Program-made: the position numbers and the translations under genes
In this document: piece by piece, positions 7,667 through 15,699 of the stretch
How positions within the stretch are numbered: position 1 is the first letter of the stretch
How the letters are laid out: each line of letters starts with the position of its first letter
Notes under the pieces: generated by a model
Seen by the model: only the letters and a program-made list of their open reading frames with translations
The model's database searches: none
What the model was told of the DNA's origin: nothing
Source of the DNA: Flavobacteriales bacterium
GTDB taxonomy: Bacteria > Bacteroidota > Bacteroidia > Flavobacteriales_F > PHOS-HE28
Direction of reading: 5' to 3'
DNA: 64,000 nt
NCBI GenBank assembly: GCA_016705955.1
Contig: JADJKO010000001.1
Span: 124,001-188,000 of the forward strand

Positions 7667-8160
7667 AAAGCCGCCCCGCCATTTTCCTGGATCGCGATGG
7701 CGTGATCAACCGCGAGCGCGGAGAGCATACGTGGCGGTTGGAGGATTTCGAGGTATTGCCTGATGTACCGAGGGCGTTACTGGAAGCCCGGAACGCTGGC
7801 TACGCCTTGATCGTGATCACGAACCAGAGCGGGATCGGGCTTGGGCTGTATGACCATGCGGATGTGAAGGCGTTACACGCCCGACTTGAAACCGTTCTGG
7901 CGGAGGCCGGGGTTCATCTTACGGATATCCTTTACTGTCCGCATCACCCTTCGGGCGGGAAGTGCCTGTGTCGGAAGCCCGGTTCGTTACTGGTGGAAAA
8001 GGCCCTTGCGAAACATGGTATCGACCCGTCGCGCTCGGTCCTCATCGGTGATCGGGACCGCGACATCGAAGCCGCCGCTGCGGTCGGGATCCGGGGTCGG
8101 TTGGTGGTGGCAAACTCCCCGTTATTTCCTTTGGTGCAGGAAGAACTGTCCCGCGCATGA
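7663..8160 (+). CDS. gmhB: HAD-IIIA phosphatase, D-glycero-D-manno-heptose 1,7-bisphosphate 7-phosphatase-like
   Basis: The nucleophile motif FLDRDGVINRE is at about residues 8-18, the second motif is ITNQSGIG, and the zinc-binding cluster CPHHPSGGKCLCRKP is characteristic of GmhB/HisB-N type phosphatases. The metal-binding motif IGDRDRDIEAA lies at about 129-139. The usual product is the 1-phosphate used for ADP-heptose synthesis for LPS. At 165 aa it is slightly shorter than E. coli GmhB. It overlaps both neighbours by four bases. Without the other heptose genes nearby, a different sugar bisphosphate is possible. Confidence 0.85.
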   Translation: MKSRPAIFLDRDGVINRERGEHTWRLEDFEVLPDVPRALLEARNAGYALIVITNQSGIGLGLYDHADVKALHARLETVLAEAGVHLTDILYCPHHPSGGKCLCRKPGSLLVEKALAKHGIDPSRSVLIGDRDRDIEAAAAVGIRGRLVVANSPLFPLVQEELSRA

Positions 8161-8999
8161 GCAATTGGGTCAATATCAACGGTGAATTGCTACCCGCCGA
8201 ACGTGCGAACCTCGGTCTGGATAACCGCGCCTTCCACTTCGGCGACGGCCTTTTCGAGAGCGTTCGTGTGATCAATGGGAAGGCGTGCTTTCTCGACGCC
8301 CATTGGGCGCGGCTCACCACGGGTGCAGAGGTGCTTCGCATCACCCTTCCCGAAGGATTGGACCGTGCGCGGTTCGGGTCGTTGATCGCGGCGTTGATCG
8401 AGCGAGCGGCGATCGATAGCGGCCGTATCCGATTCACCCTGTACCGCTCCGGTGGTGGGTACTACAGACCGGAGACCGATCTCGGTGTCTTCACCATCGA
8501 ATTGCGTCCCTTGGACGATCCGCATTATGTGTTGAATGCGAACGGGCTGATGGTGGATATCTGGCCTGAGATGCGGAAGCCTATCAATGAACTCTCGCGC
8601 CACAAGACGTTGAACTGCCAGTACTACATCATGGCCGCGTTGTGGAGCCGGCAACGTGGCTTGGATGATTGTCTATTGCAGAATGAACGGGGAAACATCA
8701 TCGAGAGCAGTGCGGGCAACCTGTTCATTGTGAGCAATGGTGTGCTGTACACCCCATCACTCAGCGACGGTTGCCTGGGCGGTGTGATGCGCGCACAAGT
8801 GATCAACCTTGCATTGGCGAACGGGATCAAGGTGTACGAGTGCTCATTGAATCCGCAGAACCTTCTGGCTGCGGATGAACTCTTCTTCACGAATGCCGTT
8901 CTTGGTGTCCGGTGGGTGGGTACGTATCGCACCAAGCGGTATGCGCACAAGTTGTCCGGCACCCTCGTGGAACTGCTGGTCGCGAACGCGTTCAGTTGA
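8157..8999 (+). CDS. Class IV aminotransferase (PLP-dependent; IlvE / aminodeoxychorismate lyase-like)
   Basis: A 280-aa fold-type IV PLP enzyme. Landmarks are DNRAFHFGDGLFESVRV near the N-terminus, the PLP-lysine segment ELSRHKTLNCQYYIMA (Lys near residue 150), DDCLLQNERGNIIESSAGNLF and GCLGGVMRAQV. The length and lack of the extended N-terminal domain of the branched-chain aminotransferase at 15700-16767 point to the shorter ADC-lyase/D-amino-acid-transaminase group. The substrate is not determinable by eye. It is the last gene of the coupled rhomboid-gmhB run and ends convergent with yqgE, overlapping by eight bases. Confidence 0.85.
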   Translation: MSNWVNINGELLPAERANLGLDNRAFHFGDGLFESVRVINGKACFLDAHWARLTTGAEVLRITLPEGLDRARFGSLIAALIERAAIDSGRIRFTLYRSGGGYYRPETDLGVFTIELRPLDDPHYVLNANGLMVDIWPEMRKPINELSRHKTLNCQYYIMAALWSRQRGLDDCLLQNERGNIIESSAGNLFIVSNGVLYTPSLSDGCLGGVMRAQVINLALANGIKVYECSLNPQNLLAADELFFTNAVLGVRWVGTYRTKRYAHKLSGTLVELLVANAFS

Positions 9000-9579
9000 G
9001 CGTGGGGTCCTCCGGGAAGTTCGCCAACGGAGCGTACGACTTCCCCATGGACCGCAAGGTGTCTCCCCATAGATCCTTCACTTTCGATCCCATCACCTTG
9101 CGTTTCGTGGCCTGTGTGACCCACCAGGAACGTTGTTCCAACTCCTTGTTCAGTTGATCGGCCCCCCATCCGCTGTATCCGACGAAGAAGCGAACGTGCT
9201 TGGCCAAGCGCGGATCGGTCGCGAGCACGCTGCGCAGCTGTTCGTAATCGCCGCCCATGTACACGCCGTCAATGACCAAGCGGCTTCCCTGGATGTGCTC
9301 TCCGAGGGTATGGAGGTAATAGAGTTCACTGCTTTGCACAGGTCCTCCGATCCCGACCGGTGAGCCGATCGGCGGCATATTCTCCATGAGGTCGTTGATC
9401 CCCAATTCCATCTTCCGGTTCAATACGAATCCGAATGAGCCTTCATCGTTGTGTTCACAAAGCAGAACGACCGTTCTCCGGAAATAGGGGTCTGCCAAGT
9501 ACGGTCCGCTCACGAGCAACCTACCGGGCCCGGGATCGAGCTTGTTGTTGGGGTCGAGATCGAGGATGCTCTCGGACAT
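8992..9579 (-). CDS. YqgE/AlgH family protein (UPF0301)
   Basis: A protein of 195 aa with the signature features of the family: PGRLLVSGPYLADPYFRRTVVLLCEHND near the N-terminus, GSFGFVLNRKM, an IGGPVQSSELYYLHT segment, and a C-terminal FFVGYSGWGADQLNKELEQRSWW motif. YqgE/AlgH is widespread in Gram-negatives; AlgH was first linked to alginate regulation, but the molecular role is still undefined. I chose the ATG at 9579 (MSESILDLDP) because the frame upstream does not look coding. It is monocistronic and convergent with the aminotransferase. Confidence 0.9.
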   Translation of the reverse strand: MSESILDLDPNNKLDPGPGRLLVSGPYLADPYFRRTVVLLCEHNDEGSFGFVLNRKMELGINDLMENMPPIGSPVGIGGPVQSSELYYLHTLGEHIQGSRLVIDGVYMGGDYEQLRSVLATDPRLAKHVRFFVGYSGWGADQLNKELEQRSWWVTQATKRKVMGSKVKDLWGDTLRSMGKSYAPLANFPEDPTLN

Positions 9580-9683
9580 GGCGATGAAGGTAGGCGGCTG
9601 CATCCGTGTGGCGCAAGTGATGACCGATGAGCGGTGCGCCAAGCGGTGATCGGAATAACTTTCGCCCACACCCGATCGAACAG

Positions 9684-10328
9684 ATGAGTACCGAGGACAA
9701 GGCGATCCCCCGTTCGGAATACGATCGCTCCACCCTGATGGAGGACGATGCCGGCAATGACCCCATGATGCTCTTCGGCCGATGGTTCGAAGCGGCTCAA
9801 GCTGACGGCCTGCCCGAACCACATGCCGTGGCATTGGCCACCATGGGCCCGCTCACGATCAGTTGCCGAATGGTGCTGCTTCAATCCTTTGATAAGGATG
9901 GCTTTGTGTTCTACACCAACCATAACAGCCGTAAAGCCCTGGATCTGGAGCGCGATCCGCGCGCAGCGCTCACCTTCTACTGGCCAGCGCATGAGCGGCA
10001 GATCCGTATCGAGGGGAAGGCGGAGCATGTAACGGCGGAAACATCCGATGCCTATTTCCGGTCCCGCCCGCGTGAGAGCCGGATCGGCGCATGGAGTAGT
10101 GATCAAAGCCGACCGGTGGACGATCGGGATACGTTGGAACAACGCTAGGCGCGTTGGACTGAACGCTTCGCGGATACCGATGTTCCGCGACCCATCCACT
10201 GGGGTGGATACCTCGTGCGGCCGGTGCGGATGGAGTTCTGGCAGGGACGCCCCAGTAGGTTGCATGATCGCCTTGCGTACGAGCAGCTTTCGGACGGTAC
10301 GTGGTTGTGTACGCGGTTGCAGCCTTAG
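9684..10328 (+). pseudogene. pdxH: Pyridoxamine/pyridoxine 5'-phosphate oxidase interrupted by an in-frame amber codon
   Basis: PdxH makes pyridoxal 5'-phosphate using FMN and oxygen. The first 154 codons read as a good PdxH: SCRMVLLQSFDKDGFVFYTN, the NSRKALDLERDPRAALTFYW region and SRIGAWSSDQSRPV. A TAG at 10146-10148 then stops translation. Reading on in the same frame restores the whole conserved C-terminus with VPRPIHWGGYLV, EFWQGRPSRLHDR and WLCTRLQP, ending in TAG at 10326-10328. With the stop read as one residue the protein is 214 aa, normal for PdxH. There is no frameshift, only one codon; CAG to TAG is the simplest change. The lost part includes FMN/PLP-binding residues, so the truncated protein should be inactive. 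It may be a real lesion, recoding, or a base-call error. Confidence 0.9.
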
Positions 10329-10344
10329 GCTCCAACGGGAACGC

Positions 10345-10372
10345 AAAAGCCCCCGGTGGTTCCGAGGGCTTT
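10345..10372. terminator. Bidirectional terminator between pdxH and the THX-like gene
   Basis: The stem AAAGCCCCCGG / CCGAGGGCTTT (one C-A mismatch) has A-run and T-run flanks, so it can act for pdxH on the plus strand and for the THX-like gene, which converges here on the minus strand. Confidence 0.7.
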
Positions 10373-10391
10373 GCACGCGAAGCTGCGGTGG

Positions 10392-10646
10392 TCAATTCTT
10401 CTTGGCGGCCGTTTTCTTGGCGGCGGCTTTCTTCGGCGCGGCTGCCTTCTTCGGTGCAGCGGCTTTCTTCGGAGCTGCGGTCTTGGTCTCTGTTTTCTTG
10501 ACTGTAGCTTTCTTGGCAGGAGCAGCCTTCTTCGCGCCTACGCTCTTGCTTGCGGCCTTGCGCTGATTGCGAATGCTCGGACGGGTCTTGCCGGAACTGC
10601 CTTTGCGACGCTTTCCTTTCTTGGTCTTCTTATCACCTTTTCCCAT
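10392..10646 (-). CDS. 30S ribosomal protein THX-like, with Ala/Lys-rich tail
   Basis: The first ~23 residues (MGKGDKKTKKGKRRKGSSGK) match the short THX/Thx ribosomal peptide, which in Bacteroidota typically reads MGKGDKKT-x-KGK-x-x-x-G-x-x-GK-x-RP and is only 25-40 aa long. Here it continues for about 60 more residues of repeated AAPKK, AAAPKK and AKKTAAKK, again like a histone H1 tail. THX sits in a cavity of the 30S head; an extra basic tail would be expected to contact rRNA or DNA. The DNA encoding the tail is a short tandem repeat and could expand or shrink. The start is the ATG at 10646. The THX identity is moderately sure; the function of the tail is unknown. Confidence 0.75.
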   Translation of the reverse strand: MGKGDKKTKKGKRRKGSSGKTRPSIRNQRKAASKSVGAKKAAPAKKATVKKTETKTAAPKKAAAPKKAAAPKKAAAKKTAAKKN

Positions 10647-10749
10647 GTTGCGTTATGTTATGATTGCGGGCTGCAAGTTCCAATCCCATGTGCTCGTTGC
10701 CGACATGGTTCATGCGCAATTCTCCACCCGCCCCTGTCAATAAGGATGC

Positions 10750-11451
10750 TCAATTGGCATCCAACGCGCTTGCACCCGGATCATCATACTCCTTGCGGAT
10801 CCGTGCCTCCAAGTGATCCGCACGGTGTACCACCTTGCGCGCCCATTGCAGCTTCAGTTCCAGTTGCGCCGCTCCATCCAAGCTCCAAGGAATTGTTGAG
10901 CCTCGCAACCGTTGCATCACGGTGTACAGGGTGATCGCGGCGGATACGGAGATGTTGTAACTCTCCGTGAACCCGAACATGGGTATGCGTAAATGGATGT
11001 CAGCAGCGGCTATGAGTTCATCACTTGCTCCGGTGAGTTCAGTGCCGAAGCAGAACGCCATTGGACGATCGAGCGGAACGGACTCAGGAGTGGTGTTCTC
11101 CGCGCGAGGGGAGGTCACAACGATCGCGTAGCCCATCTCCTTCAACCGCTTCACGCACCGGGCGCTGTTCCCTCCGGTACCACGGTAACGGTGCATGGTG
11201 GTCCATTTGGAGGAACCCAGGGTCACGTCCGGATTCACCGTGTACTTGTTCCTGTTCTCGATGATGTGCAGGTCCTGGATACCCAACAGATCACAGGTGC
11301 GTACCACTGCGCTTGCATTGTGCGGCTGGTAAATATCCTCCAGTACCGCAGTGATGTGCCGGGTGCGTAACGGCGCCAGGCGATCGAATAGCGATCGCTT
11401 GTTGTCGGTGATGAACTCACCGAGCCGTGCGTACAATTCCTCGTCGGTCAT
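10750..11451 (-). CDS. trmH: TrmH-family (SpoU) RNA 2'-O-methyltransferase, probably tRNA Gm18
   Basis: A 233-aa SPOUT methyltransferase. Motif 1 is HNASAVVRTCDLLGIQDLH (near 43-61), motif 2 FGTELTGASDELI, and motif 3 IPMFGFTESYNISVSAAITLY, which forms the SAM-binding knot. The N-terminal RLAPLRTRHITAVLEDIYQP and the C-terminal helical tail resemble TrmH, which methylates G18 of tRNAs, rather than the rRNA enzyme RlmB with its L30e-like N-domain. It lies between HU, with that gene's terminator upstream, and the THX-like gene, on the same strand as both. Confidence 0.85.
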   Translation of the reverse strand: MTDEELYARLGEFITDNKRSLFDRLAPLRTRHITAVLEDIYQPHNASAVVRTCDLLGIQDLHIIENRNKYTVNPDVTLGSSKWTTMHRYRGTGGNSARCVKRLKEMGYAIVVTSPRAENTTPESVPLDRPMAFCFGTELTGASDELIAAADIHLRIPMFGFTESYNISVSAAITLYTVMQRLRGSTIPWSLDGAAQLELKLQWARKVVHRADHLEARIRKEYDDPGASALDAN

Positions 11452-11471
11452 GTTGATCGGGGTACAAAAGA

Positions 11472-11499
11472 AAAGCCCCTCGCGTTGGCGAGGGACTTT
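11472..11499 (-). terminator. Rho-independent terminator of the HU gene
   Basis: On the minus strand the stem AAAGTCCCTCGC / GCGAGGGGCTTT with loop CAAC is followed by TCTTTT, about 20 bases after the HU stop codon. Confidence 0.85.
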
Positions 11500-11519
11500 C
11501 CAGGATCCTTGGTCGGGGA

Positions 11520-11798
11520 TTACTTCACCTTGTTGGAGAGGTCCGCACCGGCCTTGAACTTCACCACCTTCTTGGCAGCGATCTTGATCTCCTTACCCGT
11601 CTGTGGGTTGCGGCCTTTACGAGCAGCACGCTTGGTGATGCTGAAGGTGCCGAAGCCAACGAGGGCTACGCGCTCTCCCTTGCGGAGTGCCTTGGTGGTG
11701 TTCGTTACGAAAGCGTCGAGGGCGCGCTTCGCATCAGCCTTGGAGATCTTTGCCTCAGAGGCCATCGACTCGATCAATTCTGCTTTGTTCAGTCCCAT
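11520..11798 (-). CDS. HU family nucleoid DNA-binding protein
   Basis: A 92-aa protein with the full HU fold: helical dimer part MGLNKAELIESMASEA, the LVGFGTFSI strand, and the DNA-binding beta arm RKGRNPQTGKEIKI with the conserved RNPQTG tip. It binds and bends DNA as a dimer and compacts the nucleoid. It has its own strong-looking promoter and terminator, so it is monocistronic, as expected for an abundant protein. Confidence 0.97.
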   Translation of the reverse strand: MGLNKAELIESMASEAKISKADAKRALDAFVTNTTKALRKGERVALVGFGTFSITKRAARKGRNPQTGKEIKIAAKKVVKFKAGADLSNKVK

Positions 11799-11841
11799 GA
11801 TAGTTTGGTATTTGAGTTTGTTGGTTTAGAGAACTCGAGGA

Positions 11842-11871
11842 CAAATGTATCCGCAGACCCGCGTCTGTCAA
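11842..11871 (-). promoter_or_regulatory. Strong Bacteroidota-type promoter of the HU gene
   Basis: On the minus strand: TTGACA, then TACATTTG (perfect TAnnTTTG), with exactly 19 bases between TTG and TA. The expected start of transcription is near 11835, giving a leader of about 35 bases. This is the clearest promoter in the window. Confidence 0.8.
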
Positions 11872-11921
11872 GGGATTCAGGCCATCTATTCGGGAAAATG
11901 TTGAAAAATCAGGGGGTTTGT

Positions 11922-12197
11922 TCATAACTCCGCCTGAAACCCGCCGGTACCAAGGGTTTGCGGATAGGTGTGTTTCCTGAATTCAGGAAGTGTTGGGCCA
12001 ACGCATTCCAAGCGTTCGAACTGCACGCGATCGCGTCCTTCAAAGGTGGATGATCCCGGGCGGATGACCCTCAGCGGGATATCGGAAGTACAGCGCACAC
12101 CACGCGGTGTGGCCATGGGAGTGATGATGGTGTGACCTGGTCCGATGCGAATAGGATCGAGCCTCCAATGAAGTGTGCGGTGATCCTGAGCGTTGAT
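11922..12197 (-). other. Open frame of ~91 codons directly after fmt, no start codon near its beginning
   Basis: Of the 399 bases between HU and fmt, about 276 form a minus-strand frame that is in phase with fmt and opens right after its TGA. It reads as plausible protein, with segments such as LHWRLDPIRIGPGHTIITP and GRDRVQFERLECVGPTLPEF, and ends at a stop at 11922. No ATG or GTG lies near the beginning; the first ATG is at 12116, leaving 64 aa. It could be an orphan gene starting at 12116, a remnant, or chance. Fmt looks complete without it, so readthrough is not required. I do not recognise it. Confidence 0.3.
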
Positions 12198-13154
12198 TCA
12201 GGAGAATAGAAGCGAGCCGAAGCCTTGAGCACCGCGGGTGAACTCCGCTGCGCTCATCCGCTTCCGTCCTTCTTGTTGAACCTCCCGCAGTTCGATCACA
12301 CCTGATCCACATCGGGCGAAGAATCGATCGCCTTCGATCCATGACGCACCGATCGGTCGGCCCGGATCAGATGTGCTCGAAACGACGGAGCGGAGGATCT
12401 TGAACTGCATCGATCCACGCATGGAGGTATTCAGTTCTGTGGTTGCTCCGGGAAAAGGGGAGAGGCCACGGATCAGGTCATGGACCTGTTGTGCGGATCG
12501 GTTCCAGTCTATCCGACAATTCGTAGGCGTGAGTTTCGGTGCAGTCCGAAGCTCTCCCGTGATCGGTGGTTGCGGAGTTGATCGCGCATTCCCTGATAGG
12601 ATCGAGCGCACCGTTCGCACGAGTACGGATGCTCCGGTCATCATCAAGCGATCGTGCAGTTCCCCGGCCGTTTCCTCCGGTCCGATGTCCACGGCTGCAT
12701 GATCGAGCAGATCACCGGTGTCGATCTCGTGTCGGATGAAGAAGGTGCTCACGCCGGTGCGTTCCTCGCCGTTGATCACTGCCCAATTGATCGGAGCGGC
12801 ACCGCGGTATTGCGGCAATAAGGATGCGTGCAAATTGATCGTGCCCTTTCGCGGTTTTGACCATACCACTTCCGGAAGCATGCGGAATGCAACCACGACG
12901 AAGAGGTCTGCATTCAACCGATCCAATTCCTCAAGGAAGTCCGGGTCGCGCAATCGTTCAGGTTGGAGAATGGACGATCCGAGTTCCATGGCACGTTGCT
13001 TCACAGCGCTCTCACGGAGTTGGCGACCACGACCAGCAGGGCGGTCCGGCGCGGTGACCACAGCGGCCACATTCACCCCGGCTTCGATGAGCGCATCGAG
13101 CCCGGCCACCGCGAATTCGGGTGTGCCCATATAGATGATGCGCTGTTCGTTCAT
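12198..13154 (-). CDS. fmt: Methionyl-tRNA formyltransferase
   Basis: Formylates the amino group of Met on initiator tRNA using 10-formyltetrahydrofolate. The N-terminal catalytic domain has RIIYMGTPEFAV, a VVTAPDRPAGRGR loop, and the active-site region INLHASLLPQYRGAAPINWAVINGE (Asn, His and the SLLP motif). The C-terminal OB-like domain carries DPGRPIGA and a closing GRKRMSAAEF. At 318 aa it has the expected length. Its start overlaps the stop of the alkylbase glycosylase gene by four bases, making a recQ-mpg-fmt operon. Confidence 0.96.
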   Translation of the reverse strand: MNEQRIIYMGTPEFAVAGLDALIEAGVNVAAVVTAPDRPAGRGRQLRESAVKQRAMELGSSILQPERLRDPDFLEELDRLNADLFVVVAFRMLPEVVWSKPRKGTINLHASLLPQYRGAAPINWAVINGEERTGVSTFFIRHEIDTGDLLDHAAVDIGPEETAGELHDRLMMTGASVLVRTVRSILSGNARSTPQPPITGELRTAPKLTPTNCRIDWNRSAQQVHDLIRGLSPFPGATTELNTSMRGSMQFKILRSVVSSTSDPGRPIGASWIEGDRFFARCGSGVIELREVQQEGRKRMSAAEFTRGAQGFGSLLFS

Positions 13155-13765
13155 CGCGTGCTTCGCAGGATCGGGTGCGAAGGTGCGATGCGGAACCGGT
13201 ATGGAAGGAGTGCGTCATCACCGGCGTAGTCCACGCCGATCCGCGGGCCGATGATGATCGCGCTTCGTGGAATGCGAACGCCGTGATCCTCAATGGTGAT
13301 CGGGCCTTGTGAAAGATCCAGGCCCGTGTGTTCAGTGCGGATCCCCAACGCTTTGGTCAACAACGCAGGTCCATCGGTGCGGAGAGTGCCGGTCCCACGT
13401 CGCCGATGTATCATCTCCAACCCTTCGATCGGGACCACGGCACGGATCAACACCGCATGCGGCGTTCCTGAACGATGCGTGACCACATTGAAGAGATGAT
13501 GCATGCCGTAGCACAAGTACACGTACGCGATCCCTCCGTTCTGGTACATCGGATCCGTTCGCGCTGTTCGTTTGCCGCCGAAAGCGTGTGAGGCCCGATC
13601 GCCGATCCCGGCGTACGCTTCCGTTTCCGTGATCAACCCGACTGTTCGTTCTCCGTCGAACGTTGTTACGAGTGCCTTTCCGATCAAATCCTGTGCGATG
13701 CGCACGACATCGGTCCGTTGATAGAACGCAGCAGTAAGTACCTGGCCATGATCACTTGGTCGCAT
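13151..13765 (-). CDS. DNA-3-methyladenine glycosylase, AAG/MPG type
   Basis: Base-excision repair enzyme that flips out and removes alkylated and deaminated purines. Motifs are IAQDLIGKALVT, the catalytic-glutamate segment ITETEAYAGIGDRASHAFGGKRTART, and the YVYLCYGMHHLFNVVT strand with the intercalating-tyrosine region. At 204 aa it matches the single-domain AAG family. I chose the ATG at 13765 (MRPSDHGQVL); it overlaps the 3' end of recQ by 14 bp. Another ATG lies seven codons upstream. It is grouped with recQ, so the operon has a DNA-repair theme with fmt as a passenger. Confidence 0.93.
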   Translation of the reverse strand: MRPSDHGQVLTAAFYQRTDVVRIAQDLIGKALVTTFDGERTVGLITETEAYAGIGDRASHAFGGKRTARTDPMYQNGGIAYVYLCYGMHHLFNVVTHRSGTPHAVLIRAVVPIEGLEMIHRRRGTGTLRTDGPALLTKALGIRTEHTGLDLSQGPITIEDHGVRIPRSAIIIGPRIGVDYAGDDALLPYRFRIAPSHPILRSTR

Positions 13766-15605
13766 CTCCGCCGGAACCGGTTTCATCGCGCACCATGCGC
13801 TCCGCGTGCAGGTTGCGTTCGTATGTCCCCAAGGGTTCGCTGACCAGACTCGAAGCCGAAGGATCCTTCTTGTGGTCAACACGGTTCCTGCACACATCAC
13901 ACCGGCCGCAATCAGTGGGGTCGGATTCTCCGAAGTAGCGGAGCAAACTGCTCATGCGACAGCGATCCTTGCTCCGTACCAGGTCCAACATGGCGCGCAA
14001 CCGATCGGTGGCACGGATCCTCCGATCATTCAGCGCTTTCGGATCAAGCGCCAAGCGTGCGGCGTCCTGTCGCGGAACCAGCAAGGTGGCCGTGGGGGCA
14101 TCCGTTCGCGGGTGATAAGAGATCACGGCTTGGCGATCCAACTCCTTCAAATGGGTGATCACCTTCTCCTCATTCCATTCCATCAAGCGTGCAATGCGAG
14201 CTTCATCCACCGGCGCTGCTTCCTCGAACATGCCGCCGTAGAGTCTGAGGAGGACTTCCAACAGTTTCCCGAACCGTTCATCGCCCACCCGCATCCGATG
14301 AATGGTGCTGTGGTCCGCGCGGATCAGGATCCGTGAGGGTGAATGCGCTCCGTCGGAGAGGGCGACCGTTCCGTTGAGTTCGAGGATCTTCAACGCGTGA
14401 ACCACCGTGGTCGGAGGGGATCCGATCCGTGAAGCGATCGAGGTGATGTCGACGGGGTAGGTCTCTTGGAACCCGGATCCCACCGCGATACCGTGCGTGT
14501 CAGCAAACGCTTGGTAGACCTTGCGCACATCATCAAGTGGTGGGAACCCGGATCGCAATCGTTCCATTGCACGCTCTTCATCACCCGGGCCGGTGAGGAG
14601 GAATGCATGTGCGGTCCTGCCATCCCTTCCCGCGCGACCGGCTTCCTGGTAATAGCTCTCTATATCCGCTGGCGGTTCCATGTGTACCACACAACGCACG
14701 TCCGACTTGTCGATACCCATGCCGAAGGCATTCGTTGCGACCACGCAACGGAGCGTGCCCTTGGTCCATGACTTCTGGATCAGATCCCGCTGGTTGCCTA
14801 CAAGACCTGCGTGGTAGGCTTCCGCCGCGATTCCTTGTTGTTGCAGGAAATGCGCGATACGAACGGTGCCCTTCCGATCACGGACGTAGATGATCGCCGA
14901 GCCCGGCACATTCTCCAGGATCCGAAGAAGGCGGCCCATGCGATCCTCGCCACGGCTCACCCATAGCACCAGTTCCGGTCGTGCGAATCCGCCACGAATG
15001 GCGTTCGCTTTCCGGAACTGCAACTGATCCATGACGTCCGTTGCGACCTCAGGTGTTGCTGAAGCGGTCAACGCCAGTACGGGTACTTCGGGATGATGCT
15101 CCCGGATGGAAGCGATGTTGCGATACGACGGCCTGAAATCAAAACCCCATTGCGAAATGCAATGCGCTTCATCCACGGCGATCAGGCCAAGTGGGAGTCG
15201 TGGAAGTCGACCGAGGAACGCATCGGATGCGAGTCGTTCCGGGGAGACGAGCAGGAACGGGATCTTGCCGAGTACCGCACTATCAAGCGTATTCTCCACT
15301 TCGGTCCACGACATGCCGGAGTTGATCGCGCGTGCGTTGATCCCGCGTTCCCGCAGATGCTCCACTTGATCCTTCATCAGTGCAATGAGCGGCGAAACGA
15401 CCAAGCACATCCTACCCATGCACAAGGCAGGTACTTGGTAGCAAATGCTCTTTCCACCACCGGTCGGAAGAAGGGCCAACGTGTCCTGGCCCGCCAACAC
15501 AGCATCCACCACTGCGCCCTGCAACGGACGGAAGGAATCGTATCCCCAATACTGCTTGAGGATCGCTAATGGCTTCCCCGGAATGATCGATCCTTCAGGT
15601 GACAT
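13752..15605 (-). CDS. recQ: ATP-dependent DNA helicase RecQ
   Basis: A 3'-5' SF2 helicase of 617 aa. Walker A is LLPTGGGKS (about 45-53), the DEAH box VDEAHCISQWGFDFRPSY (about 144-161), and helicase motif VI is QEAGRAGRDGR. The RecQ zinc-binding site is at the C-terminus, with cysteines in KDRCRMSSLLRYFGE and DCGRCDVC. A winged-helix part precedes it, but there is no HRDC domain after it, making this the short RecQ form. It is first in the recQ-mpg-fmt operon. Confidence 0.94.
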   Translation of the reverse strand: MSPEGSIIPGKPLAILKQYWGYDSFRPLQGAVVDAVLAGQDTLALLPTGGGKSICYQVPALCMGRMCLVVSPLIALMKDQVEHLRERGINARAINSGMSWTEVENTLDSAVLGKIPFLLVSPERLASDAFLGRLPRLPLGLIAVDEAHCISQWGFDFRPSYRNIASIREHHPEVPVLALTASATPEVATDVMDQLQFRKANAIRGGFARPELVLWVSRGEDRMGRLLRILENVPGSAIIYVRDRKGTVRIAHFLQQQGIAAEAYHAGLVGNQRDLIQKSWTKGTLRCVVATNAFGMGIDKSDVRCVVHMEPPADIESYYQEAGRAGRDGRTAHAFLLTGPGDEERAMERLRSGFPPLDDVRKVYQAFADTHGIAVGSGFQETYPVDITSIASRIGSPPTTVVHALKILELNGTVALSDGAHSPSRILIRADHSTIHRMRVGDERFGKLLEVLLRLYGGMFEEAAPVDEARIARLMEWNEEKVITHLKELDRQAVISYHPRTDAPTATLLVPRQDAARLALDPKALNDRRIRATDRLRAMLDLVRSKDRCRMSSLLRYFGESDPTDCGRCDVCRNRVDHKKDPSASSLVSEPLGTYERNLHAERMVRDETGSGGDATK

Positions 15606-15666
15606 CTGTTAACATTACGACCGGGTCCTTCAATTACCATTGCCATACCAGCGGTGACCACGGGAC

Positions 15667-15674
15667 TACATTTG
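15667..15674 (+). promoter_or_regulatory. Promoter -7 element for ilvE
   Basis: TACATTTG is a perfect TAnnTTTG match, 25 bases before the ilvE ATG. No TTG at the usual 19-base spacing is seen; the nearest is 24 bases upstream. Confidence 0.55.
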
Positions 15675-15699
15675 CTCCGATCACAAACACTGAAACGCG

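Noticed and set aside
13151..13900. A longer start of the alkylbase glycosylase at 13900
   Set aside because: It would overlap recQ by about 150 bp, and the extra residues are off-frame recQ sequence.
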